Below, piece by piece: positions 1-9,039 of a DNA stretch of 64,000 nt. Each line of letters begins with the position of its first letter. The stretch's first letter is position 1. Origin of the DNA: Micromonospora andamanensis (GTDB taxonomy: Bacteria > Actinomycetota > Actinomycetes > Mycobacteriales > Micromonosporaceae); contig NZ_BOOZ01000006.1 of NCBI RefSeq assembly GCF_016863495.1, forward strand, positions 124,001-188,000, in the 5' to 3' direction. Position numbers and translations under genes: made by a program. The notes under the pieces are model-generated. The model searched no databases. It worked only from the letters and a program-made list of their open reading frames with translations, and was not told the DNA's origin.

Positions 1-200
1 AGCGCCCCTGTTCTCAGCCAACCCGAACTCCTTCGCCTTGATGAATGCCATCTAGGCGAATACGTTCAGGTTGTCGACCACAGAGCGATAGGAGGAAGTT
101 GCCATGCGTAATGGTGTCGAGTGGGACTGAACTTGGGGTAAGCACGCTGCTACTGTGGATGACGCTTCGAGTGAGGCAGACGACCACAGGGGACTAATCG
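1..200. other. Region upstream of the first gene
   Basis: No long gene is visible. The only notable signal is a good ribosome binding site (AGGAGG at 90-95) in front of a very short open frame at 104-130. The tail of an upstream gene outside the window cannot be excluded. Confidence 0.5.
104..130 (+). CDS. Possible 8-codon leader ORF
   Basis: AGGAGG lies 8 bases before an ATG that opens a frame of eight codons (MRNGVEWD) ending in TGA, about 70 bases upstream of the GGDEF/EAL gene. The spacing is ideal, and stronger than the weak AGGGGA before the next gene's ATG. It could be a leader peptide, the remnant of a gene, or chance. Nothing else supports translation. Confidence 0.2.
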   Translation: MRNGVEWD

Positions 201-2645
201 ATGCCGTTCGGGCGTGACAGGTCGCCGCTGGCTCTCCTCACCGCATTGGGGGTGGTAACGGCAGCGGCCTGTCTTGTGTGGGCTGTGCTGCACCTGGGAT
301 CGCCCGCGCCTGAGCAGTGGGTGTACCTGTGGATGGGTGTCGCGCTCATGGCCATGGGCGCGACGCTCTCGGTGTCGTTGCAGCCCCGCCTGTCGATGCG
401 GGTCACGCTGACGCCGACGGCCTGTCTGGTGTGCGCCTCGGTTTTGCCGGCGCCATGGGTCATCGTGTGTGCGGCTGCCGGCGTCGGTATTGCGCGGCTG
501 GTGAGGCGTCCGCGATCTGCCTGGTTGCACAAGTTCGCGCACAACACGAGCATGGACATCGTCGCCGCAGCCCTGGCTGCGGGCGTAATGTTCACCGCCG
601 GCGTGCGTCCCGAGATCGGCCAGCCCCCGCTGGCCGCTCCGTCTCTCCCCAGCCACGTGCTCGCTTTCCTGGTTGCGGCGGTCGTGGTGGTGCTGTTCGA
701 GGAACTGGTCACCACAGCTGCGGTGACGCTGTCGACCAAGCGGCCATTCTTGGTCGTGCTACGCGGGCTGTGGCTGACGCGTCTGTGCGTCGCGCTCGCC
801 GAGATCAGCGTGGCGGGTGTGGTGACGACCGTAGCTGGGCTGGAAAAACGAGTCCTCGTAGCGCTGCCGTTCGCGATGCTCGTGGTGTATCTCCTGCTCA
901 AGTATCGACTGAAGCTCGTCGAGGAACGGCGGGTTTGGGAACGTCTGGCCGCGTTGAGCGATGCTCTGACGTCGCGTGATCTGGACGTGGTGCTGCAGAC
1001 CGCCGCCGGGGGTGTCGTCGGCCTGCTCGGCGTGAGCGCGGCAGATATCGAGATCTCGAGAAGCCAGCGGCTAGTGCGGGCGAGCCAGACGGGCGGTGTC
1101 GCCCGGGTGGTGTACGACGGGTCCACCGTTGACGCTCCTGCGTTGGACCATTCGCGGCACGCGGTGTCGTTCGGGTTCGGCACCGACGCGGACGGAGTCC
1201 AGGGCGTCCTCAGGCTCTACCTCCGCGGACCCCGAGACTCGCTGTCCGCACGCGAGGGCTCGACCGCTCGGGCCTTCGCTGCGACGTTGTCGTCCAGCCT
1301 GGACCTCGCACACGCCTACGGCCTGCTCGCCCTAGAGGCACGTCACCACGAGTCGGCCGCGCGCCACGACACAGAGACCGGCCTGTTGAACCGCGTCGGG
1401 TTGCTTCATCACCTCGGTGAGGGGTTCGGCGATCCGTGCCATGCCGTGGTGATTCGGCTCGACACCTACGCCCTCCTCGCCGATGCGGTCGGCAGAGACC
1501 ACGCGTTGAGCGTGCTGAGGACCATTGCTGGTCGGCTGCGGAAGGCGTCTGGAGACACAAGCTCTGTCGCTCGGGTCGGCGATGTGACCTTTGCTCTGGT
1601 CATGGCAGGTGTCGCGGCAGATGTCGCCTACCAGCGGGCATGCTGGGCGGTCGCGGCACTGCGCCGCGAGATTTGCCTTGATGGGCGCCGTTTAGTGGTA
1701 CGTGCGACTGCGGGCATGGCATCGGGGCCGCCTAACGCCGCGGTGATCGATGCCGCCGAGCGGGTGCTGTGGAGAGCCAGCCAGCGTGGTGATGATCGCC
1801 TGGTGTCGTATCAGGTGGGTGCCGTGCGCGAGTGGTCGCTAGACCGGGAGTTGAGCAGCTCGCGGATGTCGATCGCGTTCGAGCCGATCGTCGACTTGGC
1901 GAGCGGCAGGATCACCATGATGCAGTCTGTACCACGCTGGCTGTACTCGCGGCACGAGATGCTGACGGCCGACGACTACGTCTACCAGCTCATCGACAAG
2001 GGATATGGCGGTCTGGAGCCTCTGGCAAGAACCGTGGTGACGCGGTCGCTAACAGCAGCGACGCTCTGGCGTGACGTTCTGCCAGACACGCCGATGGTGG
2101 TGCCGATTCCGGCGGCTGCCCTCACGCGGTCGTTCGTGGAGGCCATACGTTTCGAGCTTGCGGAACACACCGCATCCTCAGGCCGGTCACTCGTGTTGGC
2201 GCTCAGCGCCCCACCAGACCCGAGCGCGCGGGAGGCAGCGGAGTGGATCGCGCAGTTCGGAGTGCGCCTGCTACTCGATAAGTTCGGCAGTGGCGTGGGT
2301 CTGGAGTCGCTGAACGCCGCCGATTGGAGCTTCCTGCGGCTGCATCCCGCATACGCCCTCGATGCGGGTTGGCAGCCGGCACGGTCGGTCATCCGCGCGG
2401 CGGTGGACCTCGCCACCGACCTCGATCTCGCGGTCATCGCGCCTGGAATCCGAACTGAGAAGGAGCGACACACGCTTGTCGGGTTCGGTTGCACAATGGG
2501 CAGTGGGCCGCTTCTGGGCGGCGAGATGTTTCCCAGCCAGGTGCGGCATCATGCACAGCTGTGGCAGCCCAAGTCCGTCGGCGGCGGGGCACAAGTCGTT
2601 CGGCTACACCGAGCTCGCCGCTCCTCTTCGCGTCACGGACCCTAA
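201..2645 (+). CDS. Membrane GGDEF/EAL protein with degenerate catalytic motifs
   Basis: The protein has 814 residues. The first ~230 residues are hydrophobic membrane segments, followed by a GAF-like linker (~240-380), a GGDEF fold (~388-530) and an EAL fold (~555-790). GGDEF/EAL proteins make or break cyclic di-GMP at the membrane. Here both signatures are damaged. The GGDEF position reads VGDVTF, the EAL position reads QSV, the DDFGTG loop reads LDKFGSG, and the AEGVE loop reads APGIR. I infer a catalytically dead sensor or effector. Its stop overlaps the convergent metallopeptidase stop by 4 bp. Family assignment is firm; loss of activity is inference from the motifs. Confidence 0.85.
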   Translation: MPFGRDRSPLALLTALGVVTAAACLVWAVLHLGSPAPEQWVYLWMGVALMAMGATLSVSLQPRLSMRVTLTPTACLVCASVLPAPWVIVCAAAGVGIARLVRRPRSAWLHKFAHNTSMDIVAAALAAGVMFTAGVRPEIGQPPLAAPSLPSHVLAFLVAAVVVVLFEELVTTAAVTLSTKRPFLVVLRGLWLTRLCVALAEISVAGVVTTVAGLEKRVLVALPFAMLVVYLLLKYRLKLVEERRVWERLAALSDALTSRDLDVVLQTAAGGVVGLLGVSAADIEISRSQRLVRASQTGGVARVVYDGSTVDAPALDHSRHAVSFGFGTDADGVQGVLRLYLRGPRDSLSAREGSTARAFAATLSSSLDLAHAYGLLALEARHHESAARHDTETGLLNRVGLLHHLGEGFGDPCHAVVIRLDTYALLADAVGRDHALSVLRTIAGRLRKASGDTSSVARVGDVTFALVMAGVAADVAYQRACWAVAALRREICLDGRRLVVRATAGMASGPPNAAVIDAAERVLWRASQRGDDRLVSYQVGAVREWSLDRELSSSRMSIAFEPIVDLASGRITMMQSVPRWLYSRHEMLTADDYVYQLIDKGYGGLEPLARTVVTRSLTAATLWRDVLPDTPMVVPIPAAALTRSFVEAIRFELAEHTASSGRSLVLALSAPPDPSAREAAEWIAQFGVRLLLDKFGSGVGLESLNAADWSFLRLHPAYALDAGWQPARSVIRAAVDLATDLDLAVIAPGIRTEKERHTLVGFGCTMGSGPLLGGEMFPSQVRHHAQLWQPKSVGGGAQVVRLHRARRSSSRHGP

Positions 2646-3613
2646 AGGATGTCGATGCGCTCGTGCTGGTGCGCGTATTCAGCTCCGGCGGCATTTGGGG
2701 CGTTTACCACCGGCACCCAGCGGGCTATCTCCGCCGTGACCAGCGGGGAGTCGTGCAGAGCATGAGACAGGCGGGCGAGGCGGCGGGCCTCGGACGGCAC
2801 GTCGCACGAGCTGTGTTGCATGGTCGGCAGGCACGTGCCGCCGGAACCTGGGGGCAGTGAGGCGCGACGGTGGCGCAGCGCGACGGCGATGGTGGCGGCC
2901 TCTGCGATGGCCGCGACCGGTTCGGGATCGAGTCGGTGGCGTCGGGCTCGTCTGGTCGCGCTGTCGTGGACTTGTGAGCTGTACCAGGGACGAAGGATCC
3001 GTAGAGCCTCGTGTATCTCGATGACGGTGCGGTGACGCTGTCGCCGGCCGCGGATTTCCACCGGCACCGGTCGAGTAGTGCTGGTGCTGATGATCGCGGC
3101 CCCGGAAGTCCCGTCCTGCAGAGTGATCCACAGGTTGAGTAGGTGCCAGTCGGCGCGACGGTCGGCGAACCAGGCTGACCTAACCCGCGTCGGATTCTCA
3201 GGCGTTGCAGCTCCACGGTCTGCGACGCGTGCTGTCGATTCGGCCGCCCGTGTCAGCCGTTGGTACAGCAGGTCGGCCACCATCTCGGCCTCGGCCTCGA
3301 TGGCTTGGTCGACGTCGTCGTGCAACGCGTCGCCGTCGTGATCGAGGATGAGGTGCGCGACCTCGTGCAGGACGGTTTGGGTCCGGGTGAGTGCAGGCAG
3401 CCCGGCATCGACGATGACAGTGTCCTCGTCTGGTCGTCGAACCAGTAGTCCCGTTGGTAGGTCCGGTCCCAGGGACAGGTCGTGAACCCGCAGGCGGCGG
3501 CCCCGCGCCTGGCCGATTTCTTCGCACCAGGCATCAACGTTGTAAGGCGTCGTCGGCTGCGGCACGTTGGCCTGCCTCAACCGTCGTGACAGGCGCGCCC
3601 GAGCAAAGATCAT
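2642..3613 (-). CDS. ImmA/IrrE-like zinc metallopeptidase
   Basis: This 323-residue soluble protein contains the zinc-peptidase motif HEVAH followed by a downstream acidic stretch (EAEAEMVADLL) that fits the third metal ligand of the ImmA/IrrE family. Such proteins usually cleave a partner repressor or act as the toxin-like half of a pair. No HTH domain is fused here, and no antirepressor partner is adjacent. The ATG at 3613 is chosen because AGGAGG precedes it by 4 bases; the frame is open further upstream but without a ribosome binding site. The gene is divergent from the methyltransferase across a 160-bp gap that should hold both promoters. Confidence 0.75.
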   Translation of the reverse strand: MIFARARLSRRLRQANVPQPTTPYNVDAWCEEIGQARGRRLRVHDLSLGPDLPTGLLVRRPDEDTVIVDAGLPALTRTQTVLHEVAHLILDHDGDALHDDVDQAIEAEAEMVADLLYQRLTRAAESTARVADRGAATPENPTRVRSAWFADRRADWHLLNLWITLQDGTSGAAIISTSTTRPVPVEIRGRRQRHRTVIEIHEALRILRPWYSSQVHDSATRRARRHRLDPEPVAAIAEAATIAVALRHRRASLPPGSGGTCLPTMQHSSCDVPSEARRLARLSHALHDSPLVTAEIARWVPVVNAPNAAGAEYAHQHERIDIL

Positions 3614-3773
3614 CAAACCTCCTGACGCTACAGCAGGTACCGGTTCGAAGATCCGAGTGTAGCCGTGAGGCACTTTCGGGATACTCTGTGAAGTCCTGAA
3701 TGGACCGGAACGGCCTATACATGGGCACTCACGGCTCGAGGGCGAGTGCATCCGCGACGACGGAGGGACGGCA

Positions 3774-4604
3774 GTGACCGACCAGCAGACGATAGGAAGC
3801 TTCGACGGCGGTAAGGCCACTGTCGCACGAATTTATGACTACCTCCTCGGCGGCCACCAGAACTTCGAAGCCGACCGCACGGCCGCGGAACAGATCTTGC
3901 GGGCCGTTCCTGAGTCGGCAAACATGGCCCGCTCCAACCGGCTGTTCATGCGGCGCGCGGTCCGCGCCGTGACCGAGTTCGGCATTCGGCAGTTCCTCGA
4001 CCTCGGCAGCGGCATCCCCACTCAGGGCAACGTGCACGAAGTAGCGCAGGCCATCGATCCTGCTATCCGGGTGCTCTACGTCGACATCGACCCGGTCGCG
4101 GTCGTCGCCTCCAACCAGATTCTCGCCGGTAACCCCGCCTGCCGCGCGATCGAGGCCGACTTCACCCGCCCTGAACTGATCCTCGACGCGCTCGCCGATG
4201 GCGACCTTGCCACCGTGATCGACCTCACCCTGCCGACCGCGCTGCTGTACTGCTCCGTGCTACAGACCGTTCCCCAGGACCGGATCGACGCTGTCGTCGC
4301 ACCGATCCGCGACCGGCTCGTCGCCGGAAGCGCCCTGGTCATCTCTCACGTCAGCGCCGCCTTGACCGAGAGGTACAACGCGTCAACGGTTTCCGCCGGA
4401 AAGGACGTGTTCCGGCGGCAGGCCGACACCGAGGTCACCCTACGCACCGACGCAGAACTCGCCGCCCTGTTCGGCGACTTCACCATGATCGAGCCCGGGT
4501 TGGTGCCGCTCGACCAATGGAGGCCCGCGCCCAGCGACCCTGACCCGTACGCCGACAAGGCCATCCCGTCGCCGATGCGAGGAGCAGTAGCGATCCGCTA
4601 CTGA
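3774..4604 (+). CDS. SAM-dependent methyltransferase, DUF574/Methyltransf_19 family
   Basis: The 276-residue protein opens with ARIYDYLLGGHQNFEADR, the hallmark of the actinobacterial DUF574 (Methyltransf_19) family. The SAM-binding loop follows (LDLGSGIPTQGN), and then an acidic ribose-binding strand (VLYVDIDPVAV). The family is expanded in actinomycetes and its substrates are mostly unknown. The GTG start has a GGAGGG site 8-10 bases upstream. The full length fits the family. No linked pathway is visible on either side. Confidence 0.9.
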   Translation: MTDQQTIGSFDGGKATVARIYDYLLGGHQNFEADRTAAEQILRAVPESANMARSNRLFMRRAVRAVTEFGIRQFLDLGSGIPTQGNVHEVAQAIDPAIRVLYVDIDPVAVVASNQILAGNPACRAIEADFTRPELILDALADGDLATVIDLTLPTALLYCSVLQTVPQDRIDAVVAPIRDRLVAGSALVISHVSAALTERYNASTVSAGKDVFRRQADTEVTLRTDAELAALFGDFTMIEPGLVPLDQWRPAPSDPDPYADKAIPSPMRGAVAIRY

Positions 4605-5214
4605 AGGCCACGCCTTGCTGAAAGGACTCCTCCGGCGACACGCCGGCCGCCGGGCTCATCGGTCCAGCGCCTTGATGGCCTGGCCCGATGAGTCACCTCT
4701 GGCTTCCAGAAGCCAACGCGACACGTAGTATCGACCGGCATTCCCCCGAGCCGGGTGCCGCGAATTCTAGGCCATCGACGCCGAACTCGAATGGCGCGAC
4801 CGACCCTACGCTGTGGCCAGGATGTCGCTCCCGCTTGCTGACTGGGCAGCGCTACCAGGGCGTCAGCAGCGCCCGCTGTTGTTATGTCTGCCACTTCTGA
4901 CGGCCATCTCGCCCTGCTCTCGCCCGCTCCGTTGACCGCTGGCGCGTTGACTCCGGGGCCTCGCGCGGCACCCAGCCCCAGGGCCGTGATGCTAAGACAA
5001 GGTGCACTGGCAGGGCCGCGTCCTTGCGGACCTGTGAACCGTGCCGTATCGCGTCTACGGAGATGCTGCCAGGGCTGGCAATAACTATGGACGCGGTGCC
5101 GGCGGGCGTGATGAATTGACTTCATTGGCGCCGTCGCCAGTAACCACGGATTCGGGGTATTCAGGACAACCCCAATCGCTGAGCAAACAGTCAACCTCAC
5201 GCAAGGGTTTCACA
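4605..5214. other. 610-bp intergenic region
   Basis: No convincing gene is seen on either strand. The open frames here are short, lack ribosome binding sites and show no coding-type third-position GC. It separates the methyltransferase from the damaged lipoprotein gene and presumably holds the promoter of the latter. Confidence 0.5.
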
Positions 5215-5881
5215 ATGCGTTTCGGATCGGCTTCGCCCTTTCTAACTCGCTTGCTAGCTATAGGCCCGCGAACTTGGGTAGCGGTCCTGTTGGCATGCCT
5301 TCAGCCTCAGGGGCTCCTGGCAACGGCATGCGCCCGGTCCCCCCACGGGTCCCCCGCAATTGCCGACCCAACGTCATCCGCCAAGGCACGCCCACCGCCG
5401 GTCTACGACTCTTCCCGACCGGCCACAACCACAAGTCAGCCGGCCAGCGCGTTGTCCACGCGACTCGACATGCGTGCGATCGCAGGCCTGTTCAAGCGGG
5501 TCGACCCACCGCTCACGGTGGACATGTGCTCACCGGTTGGCACATCCACCAGACCGGGCTGCACGTTCATTGCTGGGCACATGTCCGAGGGTGTGATGGT
5601 GACGATGCACGCCGACGTGGGCGCGCTCGGCAGGGAAGCGTTGTCGCATAAGGGCCTGCGGCAGGTGCAGGAATCGACCGCCTCGCATACTGAAATACCT
5701 GACCTCGGCACAGCCGCCTGCTCCTACACGACGAATCAGCCTCGGCGTGGTGGCCCGCGATGCGACCTTATACCTGACCGTGAGCGCTGCCGCTCTGCGA
5801 GGCGGTGCCGACCCACCCGCCCGGCTGGCCACCGCGCTGCAAGCCGTCACGTGGTCCGCGCTCGACGGCCTGCGCAGCTAA
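5215..5881 (+). pseudogene. Frameshifted lipoprotein gene
   Basis: The frame from the ATG at 5215 encodes a signal peptide ending in a lipobox-like ATAC (cysteine near residue 40). A secreted domain follows, containing MRAIAGLFKRVDPPLTVD. Near 5735-5738 coding character jumps by +1. The new frame runs SLGVVARDATLYLTVSAAAL to a natural stop at 5879-5881, whereas the original frame turns into arginine/proline-rich nonsense. Joined, the two parts give a protein of about 220 residues that I do not recognise. It is either a real one-base lesion or a sequencing error. It stops 40 bp before the tryptophan dioxygenase start and may belong to that operon. Confidence 0.6.
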
Positions 5882-5921
5882 TCGGAGCCACATCCCACCA
5901 TCCCGCTAGTGGAGACTCCCT

Positions 5922-6644
5922 ATGCCTCTGTCATCGATGCCTGCCGTACTGCCAGGAGTGGGTAATACCGACTACGCCCGCTACATGCGGACCGACGAGT
6001 TACTGTCCCTGCAAAAGAGCCCGTGCGAATGGGCACATCCCGACGAGTTGCTGTTCCAAATCACACACCAGAGCACCGAGCTGTGGCTCAAGCTCACCCG
6101 CTCCCTCCTGACGCGGGCACTTACACACCTCGGTGTCGGACAGCCTGGCGCGGCGGAGTTGCAGCTTCGCCGCGCCTCGGAAGCCATGCGGCTGATCACC
6201 GACGACCTGCAGATTCTCCGGTCGCTGCCGCCGGCGCACTTCGCTCTCATTCGCCCCGCGCTGGGCAGCGGTAGTGGTTTTGAGTCCCCTGGCTGGCGGC
6301 TGCTGCGCTCGGCCACCACGGAACTGGACATCGCGTTCAGCCGGCTGCTGGCCTCGCACCGGCTCAGCCCCGCCGACGTCTACCAGCGCCCACCGGCGGA
6401 TCCGCTGTACCGCCTTGCCGAGGCGCTGGTGGAATTCGATGAGCGCATCGCCCTGTGGCGCACCGAGCACTACAGCGTCGCCACCCGCGTCATCGGCCAA
6501 GGCGTGCTCGGCACCCGACGCACCCCGATCGACAGCCTGCCCACGCTGATAGCCCATCGCCGCTTCCCCACGCTCTGGGAGGCACGCACCGCGCTGACCG
6601 CTGCATCCACGTCGCATGAGTGCAACCGGAGCGTGCAGCCATGA
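5922..6644 (+). CDS. Tryptophan 2,3-dioxygenase family protein
   Basis: The 240 residues align along the compact TDO core. HPDELLFQITHQSTELWLKL holds the counterpart of the distal histidine (His55 of the Xanthomonas enzyme). FALIRPALGSGSGFES holds the carboxylate-binding arginine, and LWRTEHYSVATRVIG holds the proximal heme histidine. The glycine-rich GTGG loop is changed to GTRR. TDO oxidises L-tryptophan to N-formylkynurenine with heme and O2. The residue set suggests an active heme enzyme, but substrate specificity may have shifted. It is shorter than typical bacterial TDO (~280-300). Its stop overlaps the next start by ATGA, so it is the first gene of a coupled trio. Confidence 0.82.
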   Translation: MPLSSMPAVLPGVGNTDYARYMRTDELLSLQKSPCEWAHPDELLFQITHQSTELWLKLTRSLLTRALTHLGVGQPGAAELQLRRASEAMRLITDDLQILRSLPPAHFALIRPALGSGSGFESPGWRLLRSATTELDIAFSRLLASHRLSPADVYQRPPADPLYRLAEALVEFDERIALWRTEHYSVATRVIGQGVLGTRRTPIDSLPTLIAHRRFPTLWEARTALTAASTSHECNRSVQP

Positions 6645-7801
6645 CAGCGGTGGCACCGCCACATCCCACCTCGCTGCGGCAGCGGCTGAGCGCAGCCCCG
6701 ATCGGCGCGCACCTGGCGGCATGCAGCATCGCACCGCGCACCAGCGAGGTCGACCGTGCGCTGGCCCGAATGCTTGACGACCTGGCCCGACCCGGTTTCT
6801 GGCAGGCCTGCGAGCAGCAGATCGACCGCGCACGCGAACTGTTCGCGCGGCTCGTCGGCGCTGACATCGACCAGATCGCGATCCTGCCCAATGCCAGCGT
6901 CGCCGCCTATCAGGTAGCGACCTCACGGCATTGGCAGCGGCGCCGAGAGATCCTGACCACCTACGCCGAGTTTCCCGGCATAGCCCATGTCTGGATGGCC
7001 CACAAGGGATTGCGGGTGCGCTGGTGCGGCAGTCCGTCAGGGGCGGTGCACCCCGACGACTACCTCTCACAGATCACCGACCGCACCGCCCTGGTGTCCG
7101 TTCCCGCGGTCACCTACCGCGACTCCGTACGCCTCGACGTGCGACGGATCACCGACGCCGCGCACGCCGCCGGTGCCGCCGTGATCGTCGACGCCTACCA
7201 GGCCGCCGGCGTGATGCCCCTGGACGTCGACGCGATGCGGTGCGACTACCTGGTAGCGGGCACTGGCAAGTATCTGCTCGGGTTGCCCGGCATCGCCTTC
7301 CTGTATGTCCGGCAGCCTGGCGGTACGCCGCCGACGCTCACCGGGTGGTTCGGCCGCACCGCCCCACACGCGCTTCAAGCCACCGTCCTTGACTCGCCGC
7401 CGCACGCACGCAGATTCGAGACAGGCACCCCCGCCGCGGCGGCCGTCTACGCCGCAGTCGCTGGCCTGTCATTGGTCGGTGGGTTCGACCTACGGCAGGT
7501 CCGCAGCCACACGCAGCGGCTGATCGCCGTGACCACACGTCGGTTGACTGACCAGGGCGAGATGGTGCGGGTAGCGAGCAACCTCGACGCACAGGGCGCC
7601 CACCTCGCGCTCGTCGAACCGCACGCTGAGGCGATGTCCGCCTGGCTCGGACACCGGAGAGTCGTCACGGCCCCACGCAACGGCGTTCTGCGCCTGGCGA
7701 TGCACGCCTACACCACCGACGAGGACATCGACGCCGCATGCGAAGCGATAGCCGCATACCGGCACCAAACCCGCCACCCACAACCGAGATCCTCGCGATG
7801 A
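6641..7801 (+). CDS. Aminotransferase class V / kynureninase-like PLP enzyme
   Basis: The protein has 386 residues of fold type I. VIVDAYQAAGVMPLDV supplies the aspartate that pairs with the pyridine nitrogen. LVAGTGKYLLGLPG supplies the Schiff-base lysine, and ETGTPAAAAVYA is the C-terminal phosphate/substrate loop typical of class V members such as kynureninase and cysteine desulfurase. Between two TDO-type genes, a kynureninase-like cleavage of a kynurenine is the obvious idea. No formamidase is present in the window, and class V enzymes also catalyse desulfuration, epimerisation and transamination. It is coupled on both sides by 4-bp ATGA overlaps, implying fixed stoichiometry with both dioxygenase-like proteins. 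Confidence 0.8.
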   Translation: MTAVAPPHPTSLRQRLSAAPIGAHLAACSIAPRTSEVDRALARMLDDLARPGFWQACEQQIDRARELFARLVGADIDQIAILPNASVAAYQVATSRHWQRRREILTTYAEFPGIAHVWMAHKGLRVRWCGSPSGAVHPDDYLSQITDRTALVSVPAVTYRDSVRLDVRRITDAAHAAGAAVIVDAYQAAGVMPLDVDAMRCDYLVAGTGKYLLGLPGIAFLYVRQPGGTPPTLTGWFGRTAPHALQATVLDSPPHARRFETGTPAAAAVYAAVAGLSLVGGFDLRQVRSHTQRLIAVTTRRLTDQGEMVRVASNLDAQGAHLALVEPHAEAMSAWLGHRRVVTAPRNGVLRLAMHAYTTDEDIDAACEAIAAYRHQTRHPQPRSSR

Positions 7802-9039
7802 GAACCGAACCGCTCCAGCAGTGGCTCAACGGCCAACTCAGTGCCCGCTCGTTCCCTTATGAACCGACCATGGACGCCTTCCAACACCATGGAAAGCACG
7901 CCATGCCCCAACAGTGGCTGACGCTGCTGAGCGCGGCGCGTGACCGCCTTGGCAAGGTGTCGGGGCCAAAAGACCACCTCGCCGCATTCCTGTTCACCGC
8001 GCTCGACAAGGCCGACAACCGGTTCGACTACCGCAGCTACCTGGCCCTGCCGCTGCTGCCCATCCCCGACCCCGACACCAGTAGCTACCGGACCGATCGG
8101 CTGATGACCCGCCGCGACCACTACCACATCCTGCTCCTGTCCGACCTGATCGCCTTCGAACTAGACGCCCTGGACGGCAACCGCACGACGCTGCCCCAGC
8201 TGCGCCCCATCGCGCCTGTCGTGCGCAAGCGCCTACGACACGCGGCGCGCGCCAGCGTTCCCGCGTTGCGCCGGCTCAGCAACGACACTGACCTTAGCGA
8301 CGACCCCATATCGGCGGCCCGGCTCCTCATCGCGAAGGCCGACGTCGGCCGTTCCAGCACCGACCGGCTGATGCTGCGAACCAGCATGCTGCCGGTCTCA
8401 ACCGCGCACGACGAGTGGCTGTTCGTGCGAGTCCTCCAGACCTTCGAGCTCACCCTCGGGCAGCTCGCCGTCGACCTCACCGCCGCCTGCAGCGCGGTGA
8501 GCGACAACCGACTACCCGCGGCCGGCGCCCGCCTCTGCGCTGCCGCTGCGCTCCTGCGAGAGACCGCCCCACTGTGGTCCCTGCTGGCTACCATGCAACC
8601 GGAGGCATTCCACACCTTCCGCGTCCACACCGATGGGGCAAGCGCCATCCAGTCCCGCCCGTACAAGCTCGTCGAGTCCCTGTGCGGCACACCCGATCGG
8701 CGGCGTCTGCACTCGGTCGCCTACCAATCGGTTCCCGATGTGCAGGACCGCATCCGACAGGGCCAAATCACCATCGACGACGCCCTGGACGCGATCCACG
8801 CCAACCATTCCACCGTCGCGCAGACGCCGGCCCTGGCCGACGGGCTGCAACAGTTCGCTGCCGCCTTGCTGCAGTGGCGTCGGACCCACTACCGCCTCGC
8901 GGTACGGATGCTGGGCACCGAACAACACGGTACCGGTGCCACCCCCGGCACCCCCTACCTCCTGCGGAACCGCGACACCAAGGTATTCCGGCACTGCAGC
9001 CTCACCGGCAGCAGCCACCAACGCCGACAACCGGCGTAG
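7798..9039 (+). CDS. Extended TDO-superfamily protein lacking the distal histidine
   Basis: This 413-residue protein has an unfamiliar N-terminal half (~1-200) and a TDO-like C-terminal half. STAHDEWLFVRVLQTFELTL matches the TDO signature helix, but the distal-histidine position (HQ in TDO) is LQ. PEAFHTFRVHTDGASAIQS keeps the carboxylate-binding arginine. LLQWRRTHYRLAVRMLG keeps the proximal heme histidine, and HGTGATPGTPYL keeps the substrate loop better than the upstream TDO does. Heme-binding TDO relatives occur in secondary metabolism, so it could be a second oxygenase on a modified substrate or a partner subunit. It overlaps the PLP gene by ATGA and is the last gene of the operon. Confidence 0.72.
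   Translation: MRTEPLQQWLNGQLSARSFPYEPTMDAFQHHGKHAMPQQWLTLLSAARDRLGKVSGPKDHLAAFLFTALDKADNRFDYRSYLALPLLPIPDPDTSSYRTDRLMTRRDHYHILLLSDLIAFELDALDGNRTTLPQLRPIAPVVRKRLRHAARASVPALRRLSNDTDLSDDPISAARLLIAKADVGRSSTDRLMLRTSMLPVSTAHDEWLFVRVLQTFELTLGQLAVDLTAACSAVSDNRLPAAGARLCAAAALLRETAPLWSLLATMQPEAFHTFRVHTDGASAIQSRPYKLVESLCGTPDRRRLHSVAYQSVPDVQDRIRQGQITIDDALDAIHANHSTVAQTPALADGLQQFAAALLQWRRTHYRLAVRMLGTEQHGTGATPGTPYLLRNRDTKVFRHCSLTGSSHQRRQPA

Noticed and set aside
4598..5200. 200-residue minus-strand frame in the gap after the methyltransferase
   Set aside because: No ribosome binding site, no coding bias and no recognisable sequence.
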